DNA from: CAWBLP01 sp963789495
GTDB lineage: Bacteria > Pseudomonadota > Alphaproteobacteria > Acetobacterales > Acetobacteraceae
Assembly: GCA_963789495.1 (NCBI GenBank)
Contig: CAWBLP010000023.1
Location: 1-64,000 of the forward strand
Length of the DNA stretch: 64,000 nucleotides
Direction: 5' to 3'
Shown here: one piece after another, positions 33,821 to 42,990 of the stretch
How positions within the stretch are numbered: the stretch's first letter is position 1
How the letters are laid out: every line of letters begins with the position of its first letter
Notes under the pieces: model-generated
Databases searched by the model: none
What the model saw: only the letters and a program-made list of their open reading frames with translations
Told to the model about the DNA's origin: nothing
Position numbers and translations under genes: made by a program

Positions 33821-35044
33821 TCAGTCAGTCGCGTCCGCGCAGGAAAGTTCGGCCGGTCGGCGGCCCGCGACAGGTGCTTCCCGCAACCCGCGGTTGAGCG
33901 AGATCGCGTGTCGCCGAAGCATGCGATACAATGTTACCCTCGAAACGCCCAACGCCTGGGCGGTCAGGGTCACATTCTCCTGGGTGCGGGATAGCGCATC
34001 CTGCAATGCCTGGCGTTCCTCATCGGAACCTGGACGCAATACCGCCGGAGACACGGTCGCTTGGTTGCGTGCGTCGGGGACTGAACGCGGCAGCTCTTCC
34101 TCCAGGCCCATGAGATCCGCTCGCTGGATCCGATCACCATCGCCGATCACGACGGCACGCCGCACCACCGACATCAACTCCCGCACATTGCCCGGCCACG
34201 CGTGAAGATGCAGCGCTTCCAGGGCGTCGGCTTCGAAGTCGGTCACCTGTCGGTCGAAATCCCGCGCGGCCTCCTGCAGGAAGTGGCGCGCGAGCACGGC
34301 AATATCTTCGCGGCGCGCGCGGAGCGGCGGCAGCGGCAGCATCAGGACGTTCAGGCGATAGTACAGGTCCTCACGGAAGCGGCCTTCGGCGATGGCCTCC
34401 CGCAGGCGGACATTGGTGGCGGATACGATGCGAACATTGACGTTGATCGCTTCACGTCCACCGACACGAACAATCTGGCCTTCCTGAAGGAAGCGCAGGA
34501 GATGACCCTGCAATTCGATCGGCATGTCGCCAATCTCGTCGAGGAACAACGTGCCGCCGTGAGCGTGCTCGATCTGTCCTTTGGTGCGCGCCATGGCGCC
34601 AGTGAAGGCGCCCTTCTCGTAGCCAAACAATTCCGAGGCGACGAGATTGGCGGGGATCGCGGCGCAGTTTACCGCGACGAACGGTCCGTGGCAGCGGGCG
34701 GAGCCTTGATGGATCGCGCGTGCCACCAGCTCCTTGCCGGTGCCGCTCTCCCCGGTCACCAGGACGGGTTCGTCCGTCCTCGTGAAGCGTTTGATGAGCT
34801 GGGTGACCTGCGACATGGCCGCGCTCTCGCCGACCAGGCGCACAGTGTCGGAGGAGAGCTGCGGAGACGCCGGCCCAGCAACACTTGGGCTGCCCTCCTC
34901 GATGCTGGCATGCAACCGGCTGAGCAGCATGGGGTCTTCCGCGGCGCGATCCAACAACAGCCGCGCCAGCCGCTCGACCGGCAGGCGCGACAGGTCCTTG
35001 AAGGTCACGCGCACTGTCGTAGAGGGATTGCTGGGGGGAACCAT
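33821..35044 (-). CDS. Sigma-54-dependent transcriptional activator (AAA+ / Fis HTH)
   Basis: A 407-residue enhancer-binding protein. It has a short N-terminal region without a receiver or GAF domain, then the AAA+ core: Walker A GESGTGKELVARAIH, the sigma-54 contact loop GAFTGA, Walker B GGTLFLDEIGDMP, the FREDLYYRLNV segment and HAWPGNVREL. A Fis-type helix-turn-helix ends the protein (VTLTAQALGVSRVTLYRMLR). With no sensory domain it may be controlled by its level or by a partner protein. Met 35044 is preferred to a longer start at 35125 because it has a better ribosome site. Exopolysaccharide genes with a sigma-54 promoter lie upstream of it. Confidence 0.9.
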   Translation of the reverse strand: MVPPSNPSTTVRVTFKDLSRLPVERLARLLLDRAAEDPMLLSRLHASIEEGSPSVAGPASPQLSSDTVRLVGESAAMSQVTQLIKRFTRTDEPVLVTGESGTGKELVARAIHQGSARCHGPFVAVNCAAIPANLVASELFGYEKGAFTGAMARTKGQIEHAHGGTLFLDEIGDMPIELQGHLLRFLQEGQIVRVGGREAINVNVRIVSATNVRLREAIAEGRFREDLYYRLNVLMLPLPPLRARREDIAVLARHFLQEAARDFDRQVTDFEADALEALHLHAWPGNVRELMSVVRRAVVIGDGDRIQRADLMGLEEELPRSVPDARNQATVSPAVLRPGSDEERQALQDALSRTQENVTLTAQALGVSRVTLYRMLRRHAISLNRGLREAPVAGRRPAELSCADATD

Positions 35045-35552
35045 CCGGGGCCTTGCGCGAGCTATTGGGTAGCGAGACGCTGACACTCTTGCGTCGGCGA
35101 TCAGGTCTCTTGGTATTTGCGTCATTTACGCGGAAACTGTGGCGGTGGGGGATCACGTCCCCGTGCCACACCCTCGTGATGGCACGACGAAGCGACACTG
35201 TTGGGCATTCGGACGGTTCTAAGAACGGACTGATACGGACTTTGTATGCGCTAAGCTAAAAATATGAATGCTATTCCGATATTAATGCCGCCGCATGATG
35301 CCTAATGTCATATTTTCGCCCTATATCGTTCCTAAAACGTCCTGATAACGGCTGGTTGGTCTGGCCGGTGACGCTCTGATCACAGTGGCGCGGTCAATCG
35401 ACTACGCGCCGCATCCATAATGGTTTCATAAAACCGGCGTGTCCGGAAATTGCTCCATTCCGCCAAGGTATTCCGGAAGTGCACAGGGATGCTCCAGCCA
35501 TATAATCGCGAATTTGTTGGCTCTGCGCACGATTTTGTGCACAAAGGCGCCG
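35045..35552. promoter_or_regulatory. Intergenic control region with palindrome
   Basis: About 500 bases separate the sigma-54 activator from the divergent transglycosylase. A perfect GTTCTAAGAAC dyad lies at 35216-35226, and a related GTTCCTAAAAC lies at about 35330. The stretch 35255-35330 is AT-rich (CTAAAAATATGAATGC). Both would suit regulator binding. Which protein uses them is unknown. No gene is seen here. Confidence 0.4.
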
Positions 35553-36230
35553 ATGCGTCGTGTCCTTTGCCTGCTGCTTTGCCTGTTGCCTGTGCCAGCT
35601 CTCGCCCGCGGGCCGGTCTCCGTTCCCCCACCGTCCGCGCAATGCGAGGTTGCGATCACCAATGCCGAACGCGGCGACCGGCTACCGCGCGGTGTGCTGA
35701 CTGCCATTGCGCAGGTGGAAAGCGGCCGGCCGGACCTGGGGACGGGACGGCTGCACCCGTGGCCCTGGACCGTCAATGCCGAGGGGGCCGGGCAGGTCTT
35801 CGCCTCCAAGGCGCAGGCCATTGCCGCTGTGCAGGGCCTGCAGGCGCGCGGCATCCGGTCCGTCGACGTCGGCTGCACGCAGATCAACCTGTATTTCCAT
35901 CCTGCAGCCTTCCCCAATCTGGAGCAGGCGTTCGACCCGCAGGCGAATGCGCGTTATGCGGCGCGCTATCTGAACCGGCTGTATGCGGACAGTCATGACT
36001 GGATGCAGGTTGTCGCTGCCTACCATTCCGTCACGCCGATTTTGGGCGCCGGATATCGGGAGCGAGTGCTGGCGTTGTGGCGCAAACCCGATCTCGCGGG
36101 CTGGGATCTGGGCCTGGCCGTGGCCTATCGGGCGTTCCTGCCGCCGGATCACATCTATGCCGATTTCGCGCCGACGCATCGCGTCTATGGTGCGTTCGCC
36201 AACACCGGGGTTTCCGCCGCGCAACGCTGA
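35553..36230 (+). CDS. Secreted lytic transglycosylase (SLT family)
   Basis: A 225-residue exported protein. The signal peptide is RRVLCLLLCLLPVPALA. The SLT domain follows, with the catalytic Glu in LTAIAQVESGRPD, a WPWTVNAEGAGQVFASKAQA segment, VDVGCTQINLYFHPAAFPNL and ARYAARYLNRLY. Such enzymes cleave peptidoglycan and leave 1,6-anhydro-MurNAc, often at secretion-complex sites. ATG 35553 was chosen because the signal peptide begins there. It converges with the ArnE-like gene. Confidence 0.88.
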   Translation: MRRVLCLLLCLLPVPALARGPVSVPPPSAQCEVAITNAERGDRLPRGVLTAIAQVESGRPDLGTGRLHPWPWTVNAEGAGQVFASKAQAIAAVQGLQARGIRSVDVGCTQINLYFHPAAFPNLEQAFDPQANARYAARYLNRLYADSHDWMQVVAAYHSVTPILGAGYRERVLALWRKPDLAGWDLGLAVAYRAFLPPDHIYADFAPTHRVYGAFANTGVSAAQR

Positions 36231-36261
36231 CTCGGCGGCGCCAGCCGCGGCGCGATCGCCA

Positions 36262-36594
36262 TCAGGCGAAGGCCAGTGCGACCACGCCGGCGCAGATCAG
36301 GCCAATGCCGAGCAGTTTCGCCATGCCGAGTGGTTCGGCGAAGGCGTAGTGGCCGATGAAGGCGGCGGCGACATAGGAAATGGCCGTGCAGGGCAGCGCG
36401 ACCGACATCGGGATGCGGCGCAATGCCACGATGTACAACACCGCCGCGCCGCCGTACAGCACGAAGCCGCTCATCGTGCGCAGGTCGAGGAGCTGGGCTA
36501 GGAAGTCAGGTGCACCGGCGCCGGCCTTCAACAGGGTCTGGCCAAGCATGCTGGTGGCAATCGCGATGCCGAGGACCGACCAGTACAGGCTCAT
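36262..36594 (-). CDS. ArnE/SMR-like small membrane transporter
   Basis: A 110-residue protein with four predicted helices (LYWSVLGIAIATSMLGQTLL, GFVLYGGAAVLYIVALRRI, ALPCTAISYVAAAFIGHYAF and LLGIGLICAGVVALAF). Its size and helix pattern fit one half of the ArnE/ArnF flippase or an EamA half-protein. It overlaps the upstream glycosyltransferase by ATGA, and that transferase is of the polyprenyl-phosphate type. A role in flipping a polyprenyl-linked sugar is the best inference. Confidence 0.75.
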   Translation of the reverse strand: MSLYWSVLGIAIATSMLGQTLLKAGAGAPDFLAQLLDLRTMSGFVLYGGAAVLYIVALRRIPMSVALPCTAISYVAAAFIGHYAFAEPLGMAKLLGIGLICAGVVALAFA

Positions 36595-37608
36595 GCTTCG
36601 ACCCGCGCGGCCGCCGCGTTGCGTTCCACGCTGCGGACCGTGCCTTGCGGCTTGCCATTGGCGGACAGGAAGGTACGCCCGACATACTCGCCGACCATGC
36701 CAAGCATCATGGCCTGCACGCCCGAGACCAGCAGGATCACTGTCATGGTGGAGGCATAGCCGGATGGCGTGTTGCGGGCGGTCAGCGCCTCCAGGATGGT
36801 CAGCACCGCGCCGATCGTGCCCAGCATGGCCATGCCCGCGCCGGCAAAGATCGCCAGCCGCAGCGGCGCCAGCGAAAAGCTGGTCGCCAGGTTCAGCCAC
36901 AACCGGACCAGGCGACGGAGGGTGTAGTTGGAATGACCCTCGGCGCGCGGGAGATGGCCGACCTCGATGCTGTCGATGCGCTGTGTCACCTGCATGATCA
37001 GTCCATCGACATATGGATAGGGTCCTTCGTAGCGGGTGACCGCCTGGACCACGAAGGCGGACATGCAACGGAACGACGACAGGTATAGACCCTTGGGCTT
37101 GTCCATCAGCTGGTCCGCCACCGCATTGGCGAAGCGGCTGCCGAGGTTGCGCCACCCGGAATGCTGCTTCACCGCGTAACGGGTGTACACCACGTCCCAC
37201 TTACCCTGGCGCGCATGATCGTACAGCCGGTACTACTTCCTCAGGCGGATTCTGCAGGTCATCATCCATAGTGATCACGTACGACCCGCGCGCATGCCGT
37301 AGCCCGGTCATGACCGCGTTGTGCTCGCCGAAGTTGCGCGCGTGCTCGATATAGACCAGTGGCGTCGTCGTGCTGCGCAACAGCGCCTCGCACACTTCCG
37401 CCGAGTTGTCCGGGCTGCCGTCGTTCACCAGTACGATCTCCAGCCCGCCGTCGGGGCTAAGCTCCGACAAGGCCGCCACCAGCCGACCAATGGTGGTGGC
37501 ACCCCGATACACCGGGATAACGATGGAGAGGCCGGTCCTGGGCGTGGCACCGCGCGACACCGCACTGGGTGGCGCCAAGGGGATCAGGCCGGGTGAGTCC
37601 TGGTTCAT
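36591..37608 (-). pseudogene. Polyprenyl-phosphate glycosyltransferase (GtrB/ArnC/DPM-like), one frameshift
   Basis: The N-terminal GT2 domain (LSIVIPVYRGATTIGRLVAA, VLVNDGSPDNSAEVC, YVITMDDDLQNPPEEV) and the C-terminal part with two membrane helices (LAIFAGAGMAMLGTIGAVLT and MTVILLVSGVQAMMLGMVG) lie in different frames. The lost join, RLYDHARQGKWDVVYTRY, is readable across 37195-37230 after one single-base shift. The whole would have about 335 residues, normal for the family. It would make a polyprenyl-monophosphate sugar for the ArnE-like flippase downstream. ATG 37608 overlaps the methyltransferase stop. Confidence 0.8.
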
Positions 37609-38318
37609 GCTCGCTCCGCCGTCGCCAGCACCGAGCCTCCGGCCGGCAGCCGGAAGGGCAGGCGAAGTTCAAATTTCGTAATGCCATGCAACGTGGCGTC
37701 GAGCCATGGCGGAAACGCGGCGACGTCGGAGGCTGCGTCGCCCCGCGCCAGCAGCCGGCGTTGCAGGATCATCAGCGGCAGCAGCAGCGCGTTCCAATAG
37801 TATGTGCGGACATGGGTGAACCCGGCGTCGCGCAGCATCGCCGTGGTTTGGGCGGCGGTCTGCCGACGGGCGTTGTGTACCCGTGCGTCGTGCGCCGCCA
37901 TCAACCAGGCATAGGCGGGCATGTTGATCACGAGTCGACCGCCGGGACGCAGGACTCGGTGCAACTCCGGCAGTGCCGCATCGGGCTGCACGGCGGCGTG
38001 GCACAACACGTCGGCGGCCAGCACCGCATCGAAGCCTGCGTCGGCAAAGGGCAGGGCGTTGACACTGCCCCGCGTCACGGCGGCGCCGGATTTCTCAGCC
38101 GCCCGCAGCGCGGCCTGGGGAGCGTATTCCAGACCGATGCAGACTAGGTCCGGGCGGGCGCGTCGCAGCACCGCGAGCAGACCGCCCGTGCCGCAGCCCG
38201 CATCCAGCACGCGGCCGGACATGCCGGTGAGCGCGTCCAGCAGGCGGGCATGCAAGGCGCGATACCACCACATCGAAGCCTCAGCCTCATCCATCAGAGC
38301 GTATTCGGCCGGTTCCAT
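37605..38318 (-). CDS. Class I SAM-dependent methyltransferase
   Basis: A 237-residue Rossmann-fold methyltransferase. The SAM loop is RVLDAGCGTGGLLAVL near residue 38, followed by the acidic motif II GLEYAPQAAL and the later LRPGGRLVINMPAYAWL. It heads a three-gene operon with a GT2 and an ArnE-like protein, all overlapping by 4 bases. The same trio occurs in other bacteria for making lipid-linked, possibly methylated, sugars. Start 38318 omits an unlikely 12-residue extension. Confidence 0.82.
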   Translation of the reverse strand: MEPAEYALMDEAEASMWWYRALHARLLDALTGMSGRVLDAGCGTGGLLAVLRRARPDLVCIGLEYAPQAALRAAEKSGAAVTRGSVNALPFADAGFDAVLAADVLCHAAVQPDAALPELHRVLRPGGRLVINMPAYAWLMAAHDARVHNARRQTAAQTTAMLRDAGFTHVRTYYWNALLLPLMILQRRLLARGDAASDVAAFPPWLDATLHGITKFELRLPFRLPAGGSVLATAERA

Positions 38319-38557
38319 CGCTGCTGCATCACAGGATTGTCGATCTGGCACCATGGCTTGCCTTGCGCTCGTTGCGTTCGCAAGGCATGCATGTCGTCAT
38401 CGCCGGTCGCCGATTTCTGGCCGAACCGGCGAAAATCCGGGCACCATGCACACGCGCCTTCCTGGTCATCAGTGTATTGAAACGGCGATCGGCTTGGCGA
38501 GGGATCGTCGCCGGCGGCGTGGGATGGTGGTCTTGGTGCCAATCCTGTTGAGCCGGC

Positions 38558-39487
38558 ATGGCTGATCCGATCATCCGGGCCAGTGTGATCCCGCGCCTGC
38601 TGCCGGAGGATGCGCGCAGCACCGTACTGGGCATCGGCTTCGCATTGCTGGCGAACGTGATGTGGACGCTGGGGGACACCGCGGCGAAATGGGCCATTCC
38701 GCTGGTCGGCGTGGGGGGCGCCATGCTGTGGCGCGGCGTGTTCGGCGCCATCGTCGTGGCGGGTGTGGCCAGCACGCGGGGGCGCGGATGGCGGCGCATT
38801 GTTCCGGTGCGCTGGGGCTTGGTCGTGCTGCGCAGCGCGCTGTCGTCCTTCGTCTCCATCACCTGGTATATTTCCTGGCAGACGATGAGCCTGGCGGATA
38901 CCTACGCCATCGGCTTCACTGCGCCGCTGCTGATGACCCTGTTCGCGATTCCGATGCTGGGCGAGCGGATCCGCTGGCGGCGTGCCTTGTCCACGCTGGC
39001 GGGGTTCCTGGGTGTGCTGGTGATGCTGCGGCCCGGCGGCGACCTGTGGACGCCGGTGGTGATCCTGCTGCTGGTGGGTATCGTGGTGATGGCGCTGACG
39101 CGCATCATGACGCGCCAGCTTTCTGCCACCGAAACACCGGAGTGCCAGGCCTTTTCGCTGATGATCGGTCACCTGCTGACGGGCTTATCGGTGCTGCTGC
39201 TGTTTCCGACGCCGGTGCCGACCGACCTCGCGATCTGGGTGGCGCTGGTGTTCCTCGGCATGACTTCGGGTCTGGCGCATTGCGTTTATGCGCGCGGCTA
39301 TGCACTGGCGCCGGTCTCCGCGCTCGCGCCGTATGAATACACGGTGCTGATCTGGGGCGGCATTGCCGGCTTCCTGGCATTCGGCGAGGTGCCGTCCTGG
39401 ACCACGCTGTCGGGTGCCGCGATCATTGTGGCAGCGGGGCTGTACAACCTGCATCGCGAACGCGCACGGGACGCGCGGCAGAGCTGA
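38558..39487 (+). CDS. EamA-family (DMT) transporter
   Basis: A 309-residue inner-membrane protein with ten helices and two EamA repeats. The first begins GIGFALLANVMWTLGDTAAK and the second VVILLLVGIVVMALTRIM. The loop motifs of DMT exporters (GVGGAMLWRGVFGAIVVAG, PYEYTVLIWGGIAGFLAFGE) are present. It likely exports a metabolite or amino acid, substrate unknown. It is divergent from the methyltransferase operon. Confidence 0.85.
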   Translation: MADPIIRASVIPRLLPEDARSTVLGIGFALLANVMWTLGDTAAKWAIPLVGVGGAMLWRGVFGAIVVAGVASTRGRGWRRIVPVRWGLVVLRSALSSFVSITWYISWQTMSLADTYAIGFTAPLLMTLFAIPMLGERIRWRRALSTLAGFLGVLVMLRPGGDLWTPVVILLLVGIVVMALTRIMTRQLSATETPECQAFSLMIGHLLTGLSVLLLFPTPVPTDLAIWVALVFLGMTSGLAHCVYARGYALAPVSALAPYEYTVLIWGGIAGFLAFGEVPSWTTLSGAAIIVAAGLYNLHRERARDARQS

Positions 39488-39784
39488 GCAGCTCGGCTTG
39501 AGCCCGGGTACTGCGTCCTGCAGGTTCAGGCCCAACTGACACGGTCGTGCCGGGAACACCGTCCAGTGACCAGTCTGCCGCGTGCACAGGAGATGTCGTG
39601 GATAGTCGGCCCTCGCCGGCCACGACGCTGTGTTGTGGACGCCGTCCTTCATCACGACGTGGGACGTCCATCACGACGCGGGACGTCGACATCGGCCCTT
39701 TCCCTGGCCCGACTATGCCGCTTGCAGGGCGGGGTCGTGGACACGGGGCCTTCGCCCGGCATCCACGAGGGTGTCCAATCCGCG
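39488..39784. repeat. Gap with a short tandem repeat
   Basis: No gene is supported between the convergent EamA and GT4 genes. The unit CATCACGACGTGGGACGTC occurs twice in direct tandem at 39650-39668 and 39669-39687 with a single difference. A palindromic GACGTC lies in each unit. Nothing else stands out. Confidence 0.5.
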
Positions 39785-40843
39785 TCAGTCGCCGACGGCG
39801 CGGAGCTGCGGCAGCGCGGGCTGGCACAGTTCCTCATACAGATCGACGTAGTCCTCCGCCATTCGTCGTGCGGTGAAGCGACGGTCGAATGTCGCGCGCA
39901 CGGTTGCACGATCCAGCTCATCCAGCTGCTCGAGCGCACTCACCGCTGATGCTTCGTCATGCACGATAAAGCCCGACACGCCGTGATCGATCACCTCGGG
40001 AACCGAGCCGCGATTGAACGCGATCACCGGGGTGCCGCAAGCCATGGACTCGATCATCACCAGGCCGAACGGCTCCGGCCAGTCGATGGGGAACAGCAAC
40101 GCATGCGCACCGGAGAGGAAGGACGGCTTCTGTGTGTCGTTGATCTCGCCGATGAACTCGACCCACGGACTGGCGTCGATCAGCGGGCGGATCTCGTTGT
40201 CGTAGTACTTCTTGTCGGCGTTATCGACCTTGGCGGCGATCTTGAGCTTCATGCCCACCTTGCCGGCGATGCGGATCGCCTTGTCCACGCCTTTCTCCGG
40301 CGAGATGCGGCCGAGGAAGGCGAGGTAGTCCGGCTTCGCCGGTTGCGGCGTCAACAGATCGGCCGGCATGCCGTGCAGCACGGTGCGCACCCAGTTGATG
40401 GCGGGGATCGGCCGGCGTTGCGAGTTGGAGATCGAGACGAACGGCGCGTCCGGGTACAGCTCATAGACATCCTTGAATTCAGGAATATCGAGCCGGCCGT
40501 GCAACGTGGTCAGGAACGGCGTCTTCTGCCGGCTGAACAGCGACAGCGGGAAATAGTCGGTGTGGAAATGCAACACGTCGAACTCGTCCGCGCGGCGGCG
40601 GATCAGTTCCATCATGCGCATATAGATGGCGATCCAGTCCACCACCGACGGATCGAGGCGCAGCGCGCGATCGCGCATCGGCACCAGTTTGGCGGAGGTG
40701 ATGGAATCGCCGCTCGCGAACAAGGTCACGTCATGACCCATGGCGACCAGTTCTTCGGTCAGCGAGTACACGACGCGCTCCGTGCCACCGTACAGCTTCG
40801 GCGGCACCGCCTCGAACAGAGGCGAGATTTGAGCAATGCGCAT
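39785..40843 (-). CDS. Family 4 glycosyltransferase
   Basis: A 352-residue GT-B enzyme of a subfamily with the N-terminus MRIAQISPLFEAVPPKLYGG and TERVVYSLTEELVAMGHDV. The donor domain has YLAFLGRISPEKGVDKAIRI, LLFPIDWPEPFGLVMIESMA and GTPVIAFNRGSVPEVIDHGV. A start at 40858 would add five residues. It is divergent from the ABC exporter. A role in trehalose or glycogen-like sugar metabolism is possible from the nearby otsA, but this is only context. Confidence 0.88.
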   Translation of the reverse strand: MRIAQISPLFEAVPPKLYGGTERVVYSLTEELVAMGHDVTLFASGDSITSAKLVPMRDRALRLDPSVVDWIAIYMRMMELIRRRADEFDVLHFHTDYFPLSLFSRQKTPFLTTLHGRLDIPEFKDVYELYPDAPFVSISNSQRRPIPAINWVRTVLHGMPADLLTPQPAKPDYLAFLGRISPEKGVDKAIRIAGKVGMKLKIAAKVDNADKKYYDNEIRPLIDASPWVEFIGEINDTQKPSFLSGAHALLFPIDWPEPFGLVMIESMACGTPVIAFNRGSVPEVIDHGVSGFIVHDEASAVSALEQLDELDRATVRATFDRRFTARRMAEDYVDLYEELCQPALPQLRAVGD

Positions 40844-41040
40844 AAAGGAGGGCCCCATTCTATTTAGGGTTTACTTGCAGCTCGATGCGGATATTCTCTG
40901 CTTGACTTGCCAACACAGTTACCGCTATCACTTGTGTGTTATAGTTTGGGAATGTGGCAAAAAGTCGGCGAGTTTTTCGTCTTCGACATGCCACGGCGGG
41001 CCGGAGCCGCTGCGAAGAATCCGGGTCAGGAGTCGCCCTC

Positions 41041-42866
41041 GTGGCAAAGATCGAGAAGCTGCGTCGTCAGACTGTGGCCGAAATGAGGCAGAACCATACC
41101 GCGCTGACCGCGCTGCGCGGTCACCCGTTCGGCTTCCTGTTTCACTACATCCGCCGGCACAAAATCGGCCACGCCATTGTACTCGGCTCGGTGCTGCTCG
41201 CCGTCGGCTGCTCGGTCGCCTCGCAATACGGCATGAAGCAACTGGTCGACGTCGTCTCGCACGGGCCGGACCAGGCCGGGAATGCGGTGTGGTTTGCCTT
41301 CGGCCTGCTCTGCATCCTGGTCACCGCCGACAACATGCTGTGGCGCGTTGGCGGATACGCCGCCGCCCGTACCTATGTGTCGGTCACCGGCGACATCCGC
41401 GCAGACTTGTTCGCGTATCTGTCCAGCCACTCGCCACACTATTTCGCCGAAAGGCTGCCGGGCGCACTGGCCGGGCGGGTCAGCGCGGCCGCCAATGCCG
41501 CCTTCACGTTGGAAAACACCGGCTCGTGGAACGTTCTTCCCCCCTGCGTCGCCGTGGTCTGCGCCATTGCCCTGATCGGCTCGGTCAACCCGCTGCTCGC
41601 CGCAACCCTGGTCGGCTTTGCTGCGGCACTGGGTGCGTTGGTGTTCTGGCTCGCCAGACGTGGCACGCCACTGCATCGCAGCTATGCGGAAAAAGCGGCG
41701 GCAGTGGATGGCGAGCTGGTGGACGTGGTCGGCAACTTCCACGTCGTTCGTGCCTTCGGCGCCACCTTCCGTGAGCAGCGCCGCATCGGTCGCACCATCG
41801 GCCGGGAGATGGGCGCGCGGCGCCACAGCCTGTTTTATATGGAGTATCTGCGCCTGATCCACGCCGCGCTGACGGTGGTGGCGAGCGCCGGCGTCATCGC
41901 CTGGGGCATTCTGCTGTGGCAGGCCGGGCGGGCCACGGTCGGCGACATCGGTACTGATCACCAGTCTGGCCGTCTCCATCCTGCACTGCACGCGCGACCT
42001 CGCCGTCGCGCTGGTCGATCTGACCCAGCACGTCGCCCGGCTGGAGGAGGCAATCGGAACGTTGCTGACCCCGCATGACCTGCCAGACAGCATCGGCGCG
42101 CGGGCACTGTTGCCCGGGCAGGGCCAGGTGGTGTTCCACAAGGTGAGCTTCGCTTATCCGCAGCGCGCGCCGGTGCTGCGCGACTTCGACCTGGTGATCG
42201 AGCCGGGTCAGCGTGTCGGCCTGGTCGGCGCCTCCGGGGCCGGCAAGTCCACCGTGCTGGCGCTGCTGCAGCGCTTCTACGACGTCAGCGGCGGGCAGAT
42301 CCGGATCGACGGGCAGGAGATCGGTCAGGTCACCCAGGACACGCTGCGTCAGGCCATGGCGATCGTGCCGCAGGACATCAGCCTGTTCCATCGCACAGTA
42401 CTGGAGAACATCCGCTACGCGCGTCCCGGCGCGACCGAGGAAGAAGTACTCGCCGCCGCCGAAATGGCGCGCTGCCGCGAGTTCATCGAAGCCTTGCCGG
42501 AGGGAATTCAACACCATGGTCGGCGAACGTGGCGTGAAGCTGTCCGGTGGGCAGCGGCAGCGCCTGGCGATCGCCCGTGCGCTGCTGAAGGACTCGCCGA
42601 TCTTGCTGCTGGACGAGGCGACCAGCGCGCTGGACAGCGAATCCGAGCGTGCCATCCAGTCGGCGCTGGACCGGCTGATGCAGGGGCGGACCGTGGTCGC
42701 CATCGCGCACCGCCTGTCCACGCTTCGAAGCTTCGACCGGATCATCGTCATGGATGCGGGTCGGATCGTCGACGACGGCGCCCCCGACGAGCTGGCCGCG
42801 CGGCCTGGCCCCTATCGCGAACTGCTGGCCAAGCAGATGATGGAGCCTCTGCCGCAGGCGGCGTAA
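41041..42866 (+). pseudogene. ABC exporter, fused permease-ATPase (MsbA-like), two frameshifts
   Basis: A half-size exporter of ~608 residues. The GTG at 41041 follows AGGAG. The membrane domain (IVLGSVLLAVGCSVASQYGM and further helices) is intact to about 41950. There one base shift is needed to reach VLITSLAVSILHCTRDLAVA. The ATPase has Walker A GLVGASGAGKSTVLALLQRF, Q-loop IVPQDISLFH, and after a second shift near 42505 the signature KLSGGQRQRLAIARALL and Walker B ILLLDEATSALD. All catalytic motifs exist, so sequencing indels are as likely as decay. Confidence 0.78.
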
Positions 42867-42883
42867 CCAAGCCACCGTTGCAA

Positions 42884-42904
42884 CCCTCCCCCCAAGGGGG
42901 AGGG
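42884..42904. repeat. GC-rich hairpin between the ABC exporter and otsA
   Basis: CCCTCCCCC and GGGGGAGGG pair around a 3-base loop, 17 bases after the ABC exporter stop. More C/G runs follow to about 42975 (CCCCCGCCCCGGCCCCCCG, then CGGGGGAGGG). It may end the upstream transcript. It is unlike the repeat family of copies A-D. Confidence 0.5.
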
Positions 42905-42990
42905 TTGGGGAGAGGGTGCCTGCAGGCGCCCCCGGTGGCGCGTGTGGATCCCCCGCCCCGGCCCCCCGCACGGGGGAGGGAGGATACCGG

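Noticed and set aside
35180..35195. TGGCACGACGAAGC as a sigma-54 promoter
   Set aside because: GG-GC spacing is one base too short.
39566..39949. Plus-strand frame of 127 residues after the EamA gene
   Set aside because: Its second half is antisense to the GT4 gene and its first half lies in a tandem-repeat gap without a ribosome site.
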